A stretch of DNA of 64,000 bases from Wolfiporia cocos (taxonomy: Eukaryota > Basidiomycota > Agaricomycetes > Polyporales > Phaeolaceae). The first letter of the stretch is position 1, and each line of letters begins with the position of its first letter. The position numbers were made by a program, and so were the translations under genes. Of this stretch, positions 22,701 through 32,701 are shown in pieces. Where the stretch lies: positions 62,001 to 126,000 of the forward strand of contig JACCLO010000022.1 of assembly GCA_029448655.1 (NCBI GenBank). Reading direction: 5' to 3'. The notes under the pieces were generated by a model. It had not been told where the DNA came from, did not search any database, and saw only the letters and a list, made by a program, of their open reading frames with translations.

Positions 22701-23279
22701 AAATACTCGATGGACTTCTGTTCGAAGAAGCATTTCTCGGGTTTCGCATAGAGATCGGAATCCTGAAGTCGCTGCAATACGGCTTTGACTAGTTTCCGAT
22801 GCTCTTTGAGGTCGTTTCCGAAAATCAGAATATCGTCTAGGTAAACGATAACCTTTCCCGACTGAATGAAGTCGGAAAGGACGCTATTCATCATCGCTTG
22901 GAATGTGCCTGGCGCGTTACAAAAGCCAAAGTACATAACAGTAGCTTCGTACAGCCCCCTATGGGTAATGAAGGCTGTCTTCCACTCGTCCCCTTCCTTT
23001 ATCCGCACGTTGTTGTACCCCCAACGGAGGTCGATCTTGGTAAAGATTGATGCGGATGCGAGCTGATCTATCAACTCGGATATACGAGGAATGGGATACT
23101 TGTTCTGTACTGTGATTTCGTTTAGCTTTCGATAGCCGACTACCATGCGCAGTGACCCGTCCTTCTTTGCGACAAAGAAAACGGGTGATGCTATCGGCGA
23201 TTTGGATTCTCGGATGTAACCTTTGCAAAGTTCTTCGTCAATCCACTCGTCTAAGGAGTTTTGTTGAAGCTTAGACATT
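19763..23279 (-). CDS. Element B pol, RT to dUTPase portion
   Basis: Open from the H LTR insertion to TAG at 19763-19765. Domains: RT (F-F-V-A-K-K-D-G, L-R-W-G-Y-N-N-V, Y-L-D-D near 22840), RNase H (E-S-D-A-S-D, Y-D-K-E-L-L-A), integrase with H-H-D-H...C-D-I-C-Q zinc site and D, D, E (T-I-D-F-I, I-S-D-R-G, Q-T-E-R-V-N), R-Y-I-G-P-F module, chromodomain (E-W-E-V-S-E-I, Y-L-V-R-W, D-D-T-W-E-P), linker with W-P-D-D-W-P, and dUTPase (A-G-Y-D-I-Y-A; T-R-S-S-M-A; G-V-I-D-W-D-Y-R-G-E-V; K-V-A-Q-L-L; G-T-K-G-F-G-S-T-G). With the LTR and one TSD copy discounted, the frame agrees with the upstream piece at 23937-24810, total about 1461 codons. A YR-independent start inside this piece is an artefact. 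Confidence 0.9.
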
Positions 23280-23936
23280 TGACACGGAAACCATCCGTGC
23301 CACCCGTCCTAACGGGGAACCCCCACATCCGCCCTATCCTATCTCCAATAACCCCCCACTCTCCATAGGCGGAGAACAAGAAGGCACCTCTATTGAGAGG
23401 TCCTGCCGTATTGCCTGAGGTACCGACCCATGAGTGTACCGGTACGCCCCCAGACTAGCAAGTAGTAGAAAAGAGATTAAGGCGAATGTAATGAATAGAG
23501 GCCCCCACGCCCAAGTAGGACGCAGCAGGCTTTGTCGTCAAGGACCCTGCACGCGAAGACAAGCAGCAGAGGGATATGAAAGAGGTGACCAGGGGACACG
23601 CCCCCTAGGCCAAAATCTTAAGTCTGAGGAGTAGCCTCAGACGTCGCCAGTATATATACATGTAGGAGACCTCTAGCTAAAGACCTTTTGTCTACCCTAA
23701 AGTGACGGTCTGTGCGCATCAGGATCATGTGCCTACAGTAACAACTAAGTGACAGTCATATGACGAGGTAACTACCCGTGACTCTAGATATAACAACGTG
23801 ACCTGTAGAGATAACGAGATAAGATGAAGACTTATCTACCTATGCACGTGATACCTCCAGCGACGGTTTTCAAGCCTAGAAATCGGAATATAAATCGCAA
23901 AAATAGGGGAAAAATCACAATTTATTTCTTGTGACA
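23280..23936 (-). repeat. Solo LTR, family H, inside element B pol
   Basis: 657 bases, TGACACGG to TTGTGACA, with TSD ACATT at 23275-23279 and 23937-23941. It interrupts pol between the connector and RT. Because B itself is young, this solo LTR arose and lost its internal part even more recently. Confidence 0.92.
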
Positions 23937-24810
23937 ACATTGGGTAACGTTTTACGGGTCTCGGCAGTGTTGCGCCTCCGACAAAGTCGATGGCGTGGTC
24001 GTAGTCCTTGCGGACAGGCATCCGCTCTGAAGCCTTGTGACTGAACACTGTCGGACCAAACTCCTGATACTCTTTAGGGACTAACGATCTCCACTTTTCA
24101 GTTGAAGACGAGTCTAAGGATTCTTCATCCTTTTCGAGTATTTCTGCTACAAGTTGTGCTAGAGTTTTGTTGTCTTCGTTATCCAGCTGCGATAGCCAGT
24201 TAACGAAGGGGTTGTCGGAATCTCCTTCTCCTAGTGTGTCCAAAGGGAGATCCCATATACTGACCACTTCGTCAGGGAGTTCATCTGCCTCCTCCTCCGA
24301 CGGTTTGGCGGGCCTTTGCCTTTTAGCAGCATGTATGCATTTTCCTTCTTTTGTACACCGGTCATAAGATATCGTTCCTGCACTCCAGTCGAAGTGCGGG
24401 TTATGACGTGTAAACCATTCGTACCCTAGTATAAGATCTTGACCACTTAGTTTAGTTACGGCGAGACCGATAGTCTCCTTATGAATGCCGTGGACCATGA
24501 AGGCCTTAACTAAAGTGTCAATCTTTCCCGCTTTGTTGTAGGTGCCGTCTGCATTATGTACATTAATGACAGGGCGAAGCGGTTGGGTTAACAAGTTATT
24601 GGCGGTGACGAAGTCGGAATTAATGACGCTTATTTGAGCGCCACTATCTACAAGCGCTGTAGCCTGTACTTTCTTTCCATATACCCAGAGATCCACGCTA
24701 ATCTTGAAGGATGTAGCAGGGTCGCGCGATTGATTGTGATAAATATTATTGATCTCTGCAGTGGGTATAATACAACTACGCTCGGTCATCGTACATGGAC
24801 AGGCCGTCAC
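23937..24810 (-). CDS. Element B pol, N-terminal part: protease and connector
   Basis: Begins by overlapping the gag stop (gag ATG-TGA at 24812-24807) in the minus-one frame. Contains the aspartic protease with A-L-V-D-S-G-A near 24640-24660 and the I-L-G-Y-E-W flap-like element, then a connector ending W-R-S-L-V-P-K-E-Y-Q-E-F-G-P-T-V-F-S. No ATG precedes the protease in frame for about 36 bases, so it is likely made by frameshift or coupled termination rather than from its own start. It is separated from RT by the H solo LTR. Confidence 0.85.
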
Positions 24811-26729
24811 ATACGATCGTAGTAAAAATCCGAGGTATATTTTTTCTTTAAGAGCCGCTTCGGCGGCTCCGAGAGGGTGGACTGGTGAACGATAACACCA
24901 GTTGTGTCGGGGACGGTGTCCTTGTCGGCGTCCGAGTCCGTCGCCGCGACCTCCTCGATGTGCGCGCGGGTGAGCGTCCCCACGGTGGATGTGGTTGCGC
25001 TCTGCCCCTCGTCGTTGTCCTCCTCATCCGTCTCATATCTCTCAATGATTCGGACGAAGCGGCGCTTTTTGCCGTCGTTAGCAGGTGCCGGCCTGCTCGA
25101 CGTTGATGATGTGTTTGATGACGACCCGGCTGTCGTCTTTGGCGCTGAGGGGGCGGTTCCCTTAGGCTGGCCTTTCCATTTGCAATTGTTCCAGCCGGTC
25201 GTACAGTTGTCGCGACCGCACTGGGCGCACTTGTGGGGGGGAGAGACTAGAATCCTCTTCCCATCCTTGAGTACGCGCCACGATGCATCAGACCTTGCGT
25301 TGTCGGGCAACTTCCCTGTCTTCGCCTTGGTGTCCCCACCGCTGGCGGTCTTTGCAGATCCGCTGGTTTGGGATGTAGTAATGGTGGCGGCCTTCTTGCC
25401 GCCCGAGCTTCCTTCTACCTTCTTCGTCTCCTTCTTCCCGTCTTCGAAGATACTCCCGGTTATTGCGTCGGGGTACGCGTCCTTGTAGAACTCGATTGCC
25501 ATATCGAGATATTTTTCCCACTCGGTGGGGGCGGGGTGCTTGATGATCTTCAACATCGAGAAGCCATCGCGTACCTTTTCAGGCAACGCGTCCTTAAGCT
25601 CTTCGAGCACCGTCGAGTTCTCGGACTTCGCTGCTTTGACAAGTTGGCGAAGTCTCTCTGCATACGTGAAGAAGTTGGCTTTCGCCTTCTTCTTCCCCTC
25701 GTCGCCGAAGTACCCTTTTATCTCCTTACGGGCCACCTCCTGGTCCGTCTTCTTCCCGTAGACGCGCTCCATGTCGTCTTCGAACTCCTTCCACGTTCCT
25801 AGGGACTTCGTTACGTCTACCGAATCCCTAATCCTCTTTTCCTGATATTGGAACGCCGACCCTGATAGACGCTGCAGGGCTTCGACGATCTGCTCCCGCT
25901 CCTGGTAGATTTTTGCTACCGAGAAGTACATGATGCACTTCTGGAGCCATTCCTTCACCGGGATCTTAGATCCATCGCCGGTGAAGGTTGGTGGGGGCGT
26001 CGCCTTGGGGCGGAGAGGTGCTACTCCAGAAGGAGCAGCGGTGGTGGTGGAAGCGGAGGCAGCTGTTGTGGTGGCAGCGGCCTCGAGTTTGGCGAGGCGA
26101 TCGGCGAGATTGCGCGTAGTCGTGGACTCCAGTTTTCGGAGTCTGGCGAGGGCGGAGTCGAGGTCGTCACGGGTCGACTTGACCTGATTTTCCGATGCTG
26201 CCAGGCGCGCCTCCAGGAATTTGGTGTACTGGCGGTGCTCGTCTGCCCTGTGAAGGACGAGACGCAGCCTGGAGTCTAGTGCGTATCGGAATCGACGGAG
26301 TTCCTCGTCCGTATATCTCGCGGCGACGTTCGCGTTCTCGTTCATGAAGTTCAGACACATTTGGAATGTCTGACGTAGAGCGGTGTGCTCTGCTTCGGGT
26401 ATGGAGTCATATGCGTCTTCGGCCACCTCGAATTCCTCCCTGACGGGTAGGACTTCCTGACTTTCGAACTCCAGGGCCGAGTAGTCGCCAAAAATCGGCG
26501 GCAACTGCTCGTTCCCAACTACGGGGCCCGAGAAGTGCGTTGGCCAGAGTTCTGACGGGGGAAGTCTGGGTCGAGGAGCTGAGCGGGGAGCGGGCGTGCG
26601 TGGTGCACGTGTGACGGGTGTAGGGGAAGTGGTTTGTTCCGGGGTGTGCACCGGTGTGTTGACCGCGGTGCGCGATCCGGAAGCTTCGGGTTGGGGGGTT
26701 TGCGACATTGCTAAAAACCTGGTAAGCAC
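24807..26729 (-). CDS. Element B Gag polyprotein
   Basis: 640 codons from 26729; the ATG at 26708 (M-S-Q-T-P) is the likelier start because it resembles the M-S-start of other gags here. The N-terminus is Pro/Thr-rich; residues about 110-220 look coiled-coil. Residues about 250-400 form the Ty3-type capsid domain (P-P-P-T-F-T-G, V-K-E-W-L-Q-K, Y-F, K-E-I-K-G-Y-F-G-D-E-G, L-P-E-K-V-R-D). A Cys cluster (C-A-Q-C-G-R-D-N-C-x6-C) stands where a zinc knuckle is expected but is not a canonical CCHC. An acidic tail follows. It would form the virus-like particle. It is intact, 174 bases downstream of ORF0. Confidence 0.85.
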   Translation of the reverse strand: MLTRFLAMSQTPQPEASGSRTAVNTPVHTPEQTTSPTPVTRAPRTPAPRSAPRPRLPPSELWPTHFSGPVVGNEQLPPIFGDYSALEFESQEVLPVREEFEVAEDAYDSIPEAEHTALRQTFQMCLNFMNENANVAARYTDEELRRFRYALDSRLRLVLHRADEHRQYTKFLEARLAASENQVKSTRDDLDSALARLRKLESTTTRNLADRLAKLEAAATTTAASASTTTAAPSGVAPLRPKATPPPTFTGDGSKIPVKEWLQKCIMYFSVAKIYQEREQIVEALQRLSGSAFQYQEKRIRDSVDVTKSLGTWKEFEDDMERVYGKKTDQEVARKEIKGYFGDEGKKKAKANFFTYAERLRQLVKAAKSENSTVLEELKDALPEKVRDGFSMLKIIKHPAPTEWEKYLDMAIEFYKDAYPDAITGSIFEDGKKETKKVEGSSGGKKAATITTSQTSGSAKTASGGDTKAKTGKLPDNARSDASWRVLKDGKRILVSPPHKCAQCGRDNCTTGWNNCKWKGQPKGTAPSAPKTTAGSSSNTSSTSSRPAPANDGKKRRFVRIIERYETDEEDNDEGQSATTSTVGTLTRAHIEEVAATDSDADKDTVPDTTGVIVHQSTLSEPPKRLLKKKYTSDFYYDRM

Positions 26730-26903
26730 TTGTTTGGTAAGAGCGCGGGAATGCCTGTAAAGGAGGAGAACCGAGCAAAAAAAGTGTACGTAATTACTAA
26801 AAATTATCTACTGCCATGTGTTGTGCCTTTCTTGAGCGCGAGCTTGAAGTCACACGATAAGAAGCGATAAAGCAAGACCCCTTCTCAGGTGGTCTGCGAA
26901 GGT

Positions 26904-27806
26904 TTACATTTGGTGGACCGGGAACCATACATTGAGGGCGTTGAGGCCCCGTATTATACGCTGTATGTGTTCCCTATCTACGCTAGGATATCCAACCATA
27001 AAGTTCCCGATGATTTTACAGTTCTTAACTAACAAGCGCATTTGCTTGTTGTCGATCCGGTCCATAAGCACCGCCTCGATAAATCCCTTGCATACCGTTT
27101 GGAGGTCCCGTATAAGGTTGGTTACCTCATAGGTGGGATGTCCGTTGCAGAGATCCGCGTTAGCCACGATGCAAGTATACACCGGGGATAAGACTTTTGC
27201 GGTCTCTAGTAGCGTGGGGATTACCTTGGCACCCCAGTCGAACTTCTTCTCCGTGCAGGAGATGTCGAAGACGTTGAAGTCTTGTGGGATGTCGTAGAGG
27301 CGTCTTTCCGCCCACTCAGCCCGCGGCAAGCGGACGAGATCGACGATTTTTTGAAGTTCGTCGGGCGTGAGGATGCGATTCATAAGTGACTGATCGGGGG
27401 GCGGAGGCGCGCGTTGAGCGCGAGAAGCGGCGTCGGCCTCGACGTGGCGAGCTACTTCGGCTTCTTCCTCTAAGCGTCGCTCGCGGGCGCGCTTAGCAGA
27501 AAGGGCCGCGTACTCTCGCATGGCCTTAGCTTCTTCCTCCGCTATCTGCTGGTTCCTTGTTTTGATGGTTGCGGGGCCGAGGCGAGGCCCGTAGTACTTG
27601 GGCTTCCGGATGAGGTCTTCCACCTCCTTTCGGCTCTTGGACGGAATGTCCCAGAGCTCCGGTTTGCCGTTGGCCGCGTTGGTAACGACCATCTTATCCG
27701 GCATCTTGCCGGTGTCGCCCTTCTGCTTCTGCTTCTTGACGATCGGGCCGGCTCTCAGGCGAGCCTCGACCATCTTGATGGACTTCTCTTGTCGCTCGGC
27801 AGGCAT
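26904..27806 (-). CDS. Element B ORF0, unknown accessory protein upstream of gag
   Basis: 300 residues, start ATG at 27806 (M-P-A-E-R), between leader and gag on the same strand. I do not recognise a known domain. The N-terminal third is basic; residues about 95-150 are a Glu/Ala/Arg-rich probable coiled coil; then a helical C-terminal domain with C-T-E-K-K-F-D-W and, near the end, D-R-I-D-N-K-Q-M-R-L-L-V-K-N-C-K. The C-T-E-K-K-x-D-W block is shared with ORF0 of element A, and the later (N-x-x-x-R...C/Y-K) block with ORF0 of the G and C families. Conservation of position and length in four families argues for function. It is not a truncated gag and has no zinc site or env-like membrane segment. 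Confidence 0.8.
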   Translation of the reverse strand: MPAERQEKSIKMVEARLRAGPIVKKQKQKGDTGKMPDKMVVTNAANGKPELWDIPSKSRKEVEDLIRKPKYYGPRLGPATIKTRNQQIAEEEAKAMREYAALSAKRARERRLEEEAEVARHVEADAASRAQRAPPPPDQSLMNRILTPDELQKIVDLVRLPRAEWAERRLYDIPQDFNVFDISCTEKKFDWGAKVIPTLLETAKVLSPVYTCIVANADLCNGHPTYEVTNLIRDLQTVCKGFIEAVLMDRIDNKQMRLLVKNCKIIGNFMVGYPSVDREHIQRIIRGLNALNVWFPVHQM

Positions 27807-28422
27807 GGCTGTGTAACTACGTGAGAAAGCTGTACTACAACTATATAAAAAGTCCGGGAACGGCCGTTCTTGATGCGGTAAGGTGTCATGTCGGTGTGTC
27901 GACGACGGCGTGCATCTCTCTCATACACGTCCGGAGTGGAAGATACAACGGGTCCCGCTTCCCTTGCGGTCCCGGTAACAGGCCAGATTAGGGTATTACA
28001 CCCATGGTGGCTAGCCGCAGCGCTCCCAAACGTCCACCGCAGGCAAGCTAGCCGCCGCTGAGAAGCGGTGACCGGGAGATCCCGTTAAGGTTCAATCCCA
28101 TGTGGTCATTAGGCCGGCAAGCCGGGTTTTAGTCTGGTTCCCGAAGGAACGAGGCTGTGTCCTTACGTCTGGACAATAAACGTGTTACTAAGTAACGGGG
28201 ATAGGTCTGGGGCATTGCCCATGTCTAATCCACCGCCGCTGTTCACATTAACGGCCCTTTGCAGGTGCCACTAATAACCTATTGAATGGCTGGTCGTCGC
28301 CATGTATCCCCCAGATCCCAATACAAAAACTACCTGTAAAGGGATAGACACCAAACCGCCGGCCTAGAAACACAAATCCCCAGGGCCAAAAGGCCGGGGG
28401 GCGATGAAAAGAATAGTTCTAA
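27807..28422 (-). other. Element B leader, non-coding and structured
   Basis: About 616 bases between the 5' LTR and ORF0. Just after the primer site is a GGCC-TTTT-GGCC palindrome, then GATCTGGGGGATACAT, a word also found in G2 and, in altered form, in A. Short upstream ATGs occur. It probably holds packaging and initiation signals. No gene seen. Confidence 0.55.
28410..28420 (-). promoter_or_regulatory. Self-complementary primer-binding site of element B
   Basis: Two bases inside the 5' LTR. Minus-strand AGAACTATTCT is the exact reverse complement (11 of 11) of the LTR segment at 28530-28540 that lies about 33 bases after TATATAAG. It is the same geometry as the other families. Confidence 0.85.
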
Positions 28423-29024
28423 TGACACAGACACTCACTAAGACTGAATATAAGTTGAGGGGCGGTGTCGATAACAGTGAAGTGTAAGAGTCAAGCAGTT
28501 GGTAAGAAACAACTAGTCGATTGTCGAGGAGAACTATTCTGAGTCTACAACGTACTCAGAGGCCAGCTTATATACATGAAGGGTAAGACCCATAACACCG
28601 TAGGTAAGACTAGAGATACCGCAGGGCGTAGGGTTATGTACCGGTAATGGTACGACCCGAAGCTTGTGATAGTTCTTAAGGTCGCTGACTGAGCGTAAGG
28701 CTACAGCATGTGACGTGAGTTGGGCCGCTGACTGAGCGTGAGCCAGAGGCAGGTGACGCGAGTCACTAGAAAGCCATGTGACGTGTGGCAACGTATGTTG
28801 TGAACTCTTTGTAGGGTCACGTGCAGGAAAGATAAGATGTGTCTACAGATAAGACGAGGCGCCGTGATAGGCGCTGAGCTAACGTGCACAAGAGATAAGA
28901 TAAGAGTTATCTACGAGAGTGAGATAAGGGTGAGACATAACGTGATACGGAAAGCGAGTAGAACGAGCTGTAGAAAATCAGAGAAAATAGGAAAAAATAG
29001 GGAAAAATAAGAGAAACCGTGACA
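28423..29024 (-). repeat. Family B LTR (5' LTR of element B)
   Basis: 602 bases, indistinguishable by eye from the 3' LTR. The plus strand shows TGACACAG to ACCGTGACA with TSD GGTTG on its right. Confidence 0.93.
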
Positions 29025-29506
29025 GGTTGGTCGTGTGTACAGCGTGCATATTCCATTTCTCCTTTCCTCCAATCAAAGGTAGGATTGTGGAGACGCAACC
29101 AGTCATAGCCAAGGATTAGGTCTGGTTCTAGGTGCATGACCGTCAGACCTATTTTTTCCTTGTGTGTGCCATGTTGCATAAATGCTTTTACTGATTGCGT
29201 TAAGCGGCCGGCGACGTTTTCTGTTCCGTCTGCGTTTGTAACCGTAATAGGAAACGCTAGTTTGTCGGTGACCAGCTTATGTTTATCGACCAATCGTTGT
29301 GATATGACCGATATGGTTGCGCCGCTGTCGATTAAAGCCAGAGCCTGCACTTTTTGCCCATATACCCAGAGTGTTACTTCGACATGGAATGATCGAGCGA
29401 AGTCGCGCGCATCGTTGCCAAAAATATGATACATTGACTCGAATACACTCTTTACAGTGGGTACGGGACTAAAATTACACGGGAGCACAAGTGGGCAGGT
29501 CATCAC
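29025..29506 (-). pseudogene. Element A pol, N-terminal part: protease
   Basis: Begins in a TGATG overlap with the gag stop (gag TGA 29505-29503, pol ATG 29503-29501). Contains the aspartic protease A-L-I-D-S-G-A near 29330 and L-I-L-G-Y-D-W-L. Element B inserted at its end; the frame resumes at 19074 with the Y-A-R-K-K connector. The coding capacity of this piece itself is intact. Confidence 0.85.
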
Positions 29507-31734
29507 ATGTGCTCGGTGAGAAAACCCAAGGCAGAGCTTCCGTAGATGCCCAGGGTGTTTGCGGAGTCGGCTATCCGCTTGCGAAGCCAGGGCAGATGTG
29601 TCCTGATGGAGTCGCCCGACGGTGTAGGCGCAGTCGAAGTCGAACCAGTCGACTGGGTCTGGATGGGGCTGGTGCTTTCTGCCGATCGCACCGGGCTCCC
29701 GCTTTTCTCCTCATCGCTGATGCGCGTAGTGGGGGCCAGAGGAACCACCTCTGGTTGCTTCGGAACGTTGGTCCGTATGGTCCCTACGGTGGCTTGGGGG
29801 GACTCATCTTCGTCGTCAGTCACCAGTTCCTGGGTGCTAACGATTCGGACCTTGTATTTCTTTTTCGGGTCCAATTTCTTCTGGCCCGACTGTTGCGTTC
29901 CGCTCGACGAGCCTGTCGGCTTCGTCGTTCCGCTTCCACTACTGGCCGGCTTGGCTTCCTTCGGCTTGTTCTTAGGGTTCTCAGGACAGTCGCCCCATTT
30001 GTGTTGTCCGGGGTGCTTGCGACAGTCCTTCCCGTAAGAGCCAGTTTCCTTTGCCTTGCCTTTGCCTTTGTCATCAGCCTTGGCAGGCTTCGACGTAGCT
30101 TTGTCGGCGGTCTTGCCAGACCCCGACGACTCCCTCTTCTTTTCTTCCTCAAAGATCTTGCCTTTGAGCTTATCCGGGTATTGCCTCTTGTAGAGGTCAA
30201 TGGCCATATCGAGGTATACCTCCCAGTCGGTCGGCATTGTGAAGCCCGGCACCGATTCCAGGGTAGCGAGGGTCTCTCGCACCTTTTCCGGAAGGATTCG
30301 TTTGATGTGACTGAACAACGTCTTGTTGTCAGTCTCGGCCAGGCGAGCCAGGGTCCTGAGCTTCTGTGCCCAAGAGAAAAAGTCCGATTGGAGCTTCTTT
30401 TTCCCTTCGTCTCCGAAGTACCCTTCAATCTCCTTTTCGGCAATCTCCTTGTCTGTCTTCTTGCCGTACACCTTCTCGATCGTTTCCGCAAATGTTTTCC
30501 AGGTGTGCCCCGAGGTTTTTCCGGCGGCGATTTTATCAACTACCGGTGACATGTACTGGTAGGCCTCGCCCGTAAGCTGTAACAGGGCTTAGCGAACCTT
30601 GTCCTCCTCGAGGGTCACCTTGGCGTCTGCGAAATACATGCCCATCTTTTGGATCCACTCTTTCGATGAGATGGAATCCTTGGGGCCCGAGAATTTGGGC
30701 GGCTGCGTTGGTTTGGTCTGTTGGAAGTTGACCGTTGTGGCTGCTGCTGACGCGGCTGCCGGTGCGTTTTTTAGAGCGGTTAACTCCGCTTCGAGTTGGT
30801 CAATTCTATTAATTAGTGCCGTGACCTGGGCACCGCTGGGTCCCGTGGTTGGGACTGCCGGACGCTTTTGCAGTACTGCAATATCTTTTTCTATGCGGAC
30901 GAACCGATTTTCGGAAAGGGTGTCCAATTGTTGCCGCAAACTCTCCGCTTCCTCTAGTGCTTCAATTCTATTTTGAAGCACCTGGTTGTGACTCCGAATC
31001 TGGTTGGTCTTGTTCCAGACCATTTCCAGATCCGTGTCCACCCGGCCTTTGTAGGCCGCGAGGTTGCTGTAGAGGTGGTTCTTGGCTTGGTACAGCGCCT
31101 CCCTGTACGCTTCCTTTCCCACCTGCAGAACTTCGTCTGAGGCGGCCACTTCCAGGGTGCGCTGCAACCTTCCCACCAATTCGTTCTCGCTTCTTTCTGG
31201 CTGCGCGACGATTTCCAGAGTCCTCCTTTCATAGGAAGGGAGGAGGTCGGGGAGCGTCCCGAATAGGGGCTCCGTGTTGACCGGTGACACCGGCCGTGGA
31301 GTCTCGCTGCCTTCAGGGGTAACTACTGCGCGTGCGGGTGTTTCCTGGTTGAAGAGCCTGGCGGCTCTTGTGCGCGGCGATGCTTCCATTGAGTACCAGT
31401 GGACGTCACCATAGTAGACTATGAGGTCCGCTAGGGAGATGGCGGTACAATAGTTGTCCCACCTCCACCATGAAATGTGGTTCCTAGTTGAATCTTCCCC
31501 ATAGTACTTGATGTACGCCGTATGGTTTACATTCAGGGAAGGGCGCACATGCGCCGGAATTGAGTTGAAGGAGGTTACACTCCCCCTAACTCTGATGCCG
31601 AATACGACTCGCAAGTAGTCCATCAAGCAGGTTTGCTCTCCGGGCCATGCGTGCTTGCCGACGGCGGGGCGGTAGGCCGTAGCCACCTTGTGGGTGTTGT
31701 ACAAAGCGCCTTGGACGATTGTATAAGGCACCAT
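29503..31734 (-). pseudogene. Element A Gag polyprotein with one nonsense codon
   Basis: Open from ATG 31734 except for TAA at 30589-30591 in K-V-R-(stop)-A-L-L, one base from CAA. The first ~115 residues (M-V-P-Y-T-I-V...) have no counterpart in the other gags here; a second possible start is M-E-A-S-P at about 31390. A coiled-coil middle is followed by the capsid domain (P-P-K-F-S-G, K-E-W-I-Q-K-M-G-M-Y-F, E-G-Y-F-G-D-E-G, L-P-E-K-V-R-E) and a zinc knuckle variant C-x2-H-x3-H-x4-C near 30000. The tail is Thr/Ser-rich. Gag stop and pol start overlap. Confidence 0.8.
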
Positions 31735-31885
31735 TGCTGGACAGTATTCGTCAGCTTGAGTTATTTTCTTCCTTGAACGATAATTCAAGAAAAAAGTGCC
31801 TTTTCAGGACTTAAGTGCCTTTTCAGGACTTTTCGCAATCAATGCCATGCACCAAAAATAATGCCTTTTCAGGGCTTTCTATCTA

Positions 31886-32701
31886 CTACAGCTGGGGTTT
31901 GCCAAGGTCGAAGTTGAGACCGCTATGTACTAGATGTGTCTTTAAGTACGTAACGTGCTGTTTCACGTCTAGGTCTCCAAAAACGTGCTCCACCCTTCTG
32001 AGATATTTTTCGAGGCGGCGGAGATCTTGGTTCTTCATGGAGTCCTGACGGACCCTTTGCTCCAGGTGTGTGGAGAGATCGTCGAAGTCGGTGATGAGGG
32101 TGGTGAATTTTGCGATGATGGGGGCCGTGGTGGTTGCGTCGGGGACCTTCCATAGCCGGAAAAGGTTCTTGTGGGCGGCGTTCATCTGTTTGTCGACGTC
32201 TAAGAACCAGTCCCACTTCTTCTCCGTGCAGTGGACGTCTCTGGGGTTCACAAGACCCCGTTTCTCGACCCACTCGGCCGGCATTCTAAGCTCCTCCACT
32301 CTTTCCAACAGCGACTTCTTTGGGGGCTGGATTCGCTCCCGAAGACTCCTCACCATTCTCTCGTCCTCAACCCTCTTCCTGGCCGCCTCGGCGATCAGCT
32401 GATCCAGGCATTGTTTCTGGATCCGAGCCTCGAGCTTCTCCTTCTGTCGGAAAAGCTTGTCGAGCTTCTTTCGCCTGATGTCGGCGAGGGCGGCCTCGTG
32501 GTTGACCCTTCGGATCTCCTCCGGGTCGGGGTTCGGCTTCCTGTAGAAGACGTCCTTGCCCTTTTGGGACTTTCCTCGCTTTGGGGCTGTGACCGCGGAA
32601 ATGCGGTCTTCGAGCGATTTAGAGGAGGCAATGTGCCATTCCTCGCGCTCCCCCATAGCGGCGTTTCTCGGGGTAACCGTGAAACGTGGTGCTTTCGGCA
32701 T
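31886..32701 (-). CDS. Element A ORF0, unknown accessory protein upstream of gag
   Basis: 271 residues from ATG 32701 (M-P-K-A-P-R), intact although the rest of A is broken. Basic N-terminus, a long Lys/Arg/Glu-rich probable coiled coil (about residues 70-130), then R-M-P-A-E-W-V-E-K-R and H-C-T-E-K-K-W-D-W, matching R-L-P-R-A-E-W-A-E-R-R and C-T-E-K-K-F-D-W of B ORF0, then a helical end. It lies about 150 bases before gag and follows a 700-base leader. Function unknown. No enzyme motif, zinc site or membrane segment is visible. Confidence 0.8.
   Translation of the reverse strand: MPKAPRFTVTPRNAAMGEREEWHIASSKSLEDRISAVTAPKRGKSQKGKDVFYRKPNPDPEEIRRVNHEAALADIRRKKLDKLFRQKEKLEARIQKQCLDQLIAEAARKRVEDERMVRSLRERIQPPKKSLLERVEELRMPAEWVEKRGLVNPRDVHCTEKKWDWFLDVDKQMNAAHKNLFRLWKVPDATTTAPIIAKFTTLITDFDDLSTHLEQRVRQDSMKNQDLRRLEKYLRRVEHVFGDLDVKQHVTYLKTHLVHSGLNFDLGKPQL

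Larger units (their letters stand above)
19080..29024 (-). mobile_element. Element B: young, nearly intact Ty3/Gypsy chromovirus with ORF0 and dUTPase
   Basis: Two 602-base LTRs (19080-19681 and 28423-29024) that look identical by eye, TSD GGTTG at 19075-19079 and 29025-29029, inserted in element A pol just after the protease. Minus-strand order: leader (28422-27807), ORF0, gag, pol, polypurine tract. All three ORFs are open except that a solo H LTR (23280-23936) interrupts pol. The lack of LTR divergence makes it among the youngest insertions here. Confidence 0.93.

Noticed and set aside
28907..29024. Extension of the A protease ORF into the B LTR (hydrophobic tail)
   Set aside because: The apparent tail is LTR sequence read through after the TSD; not an envelope or membrane segment.
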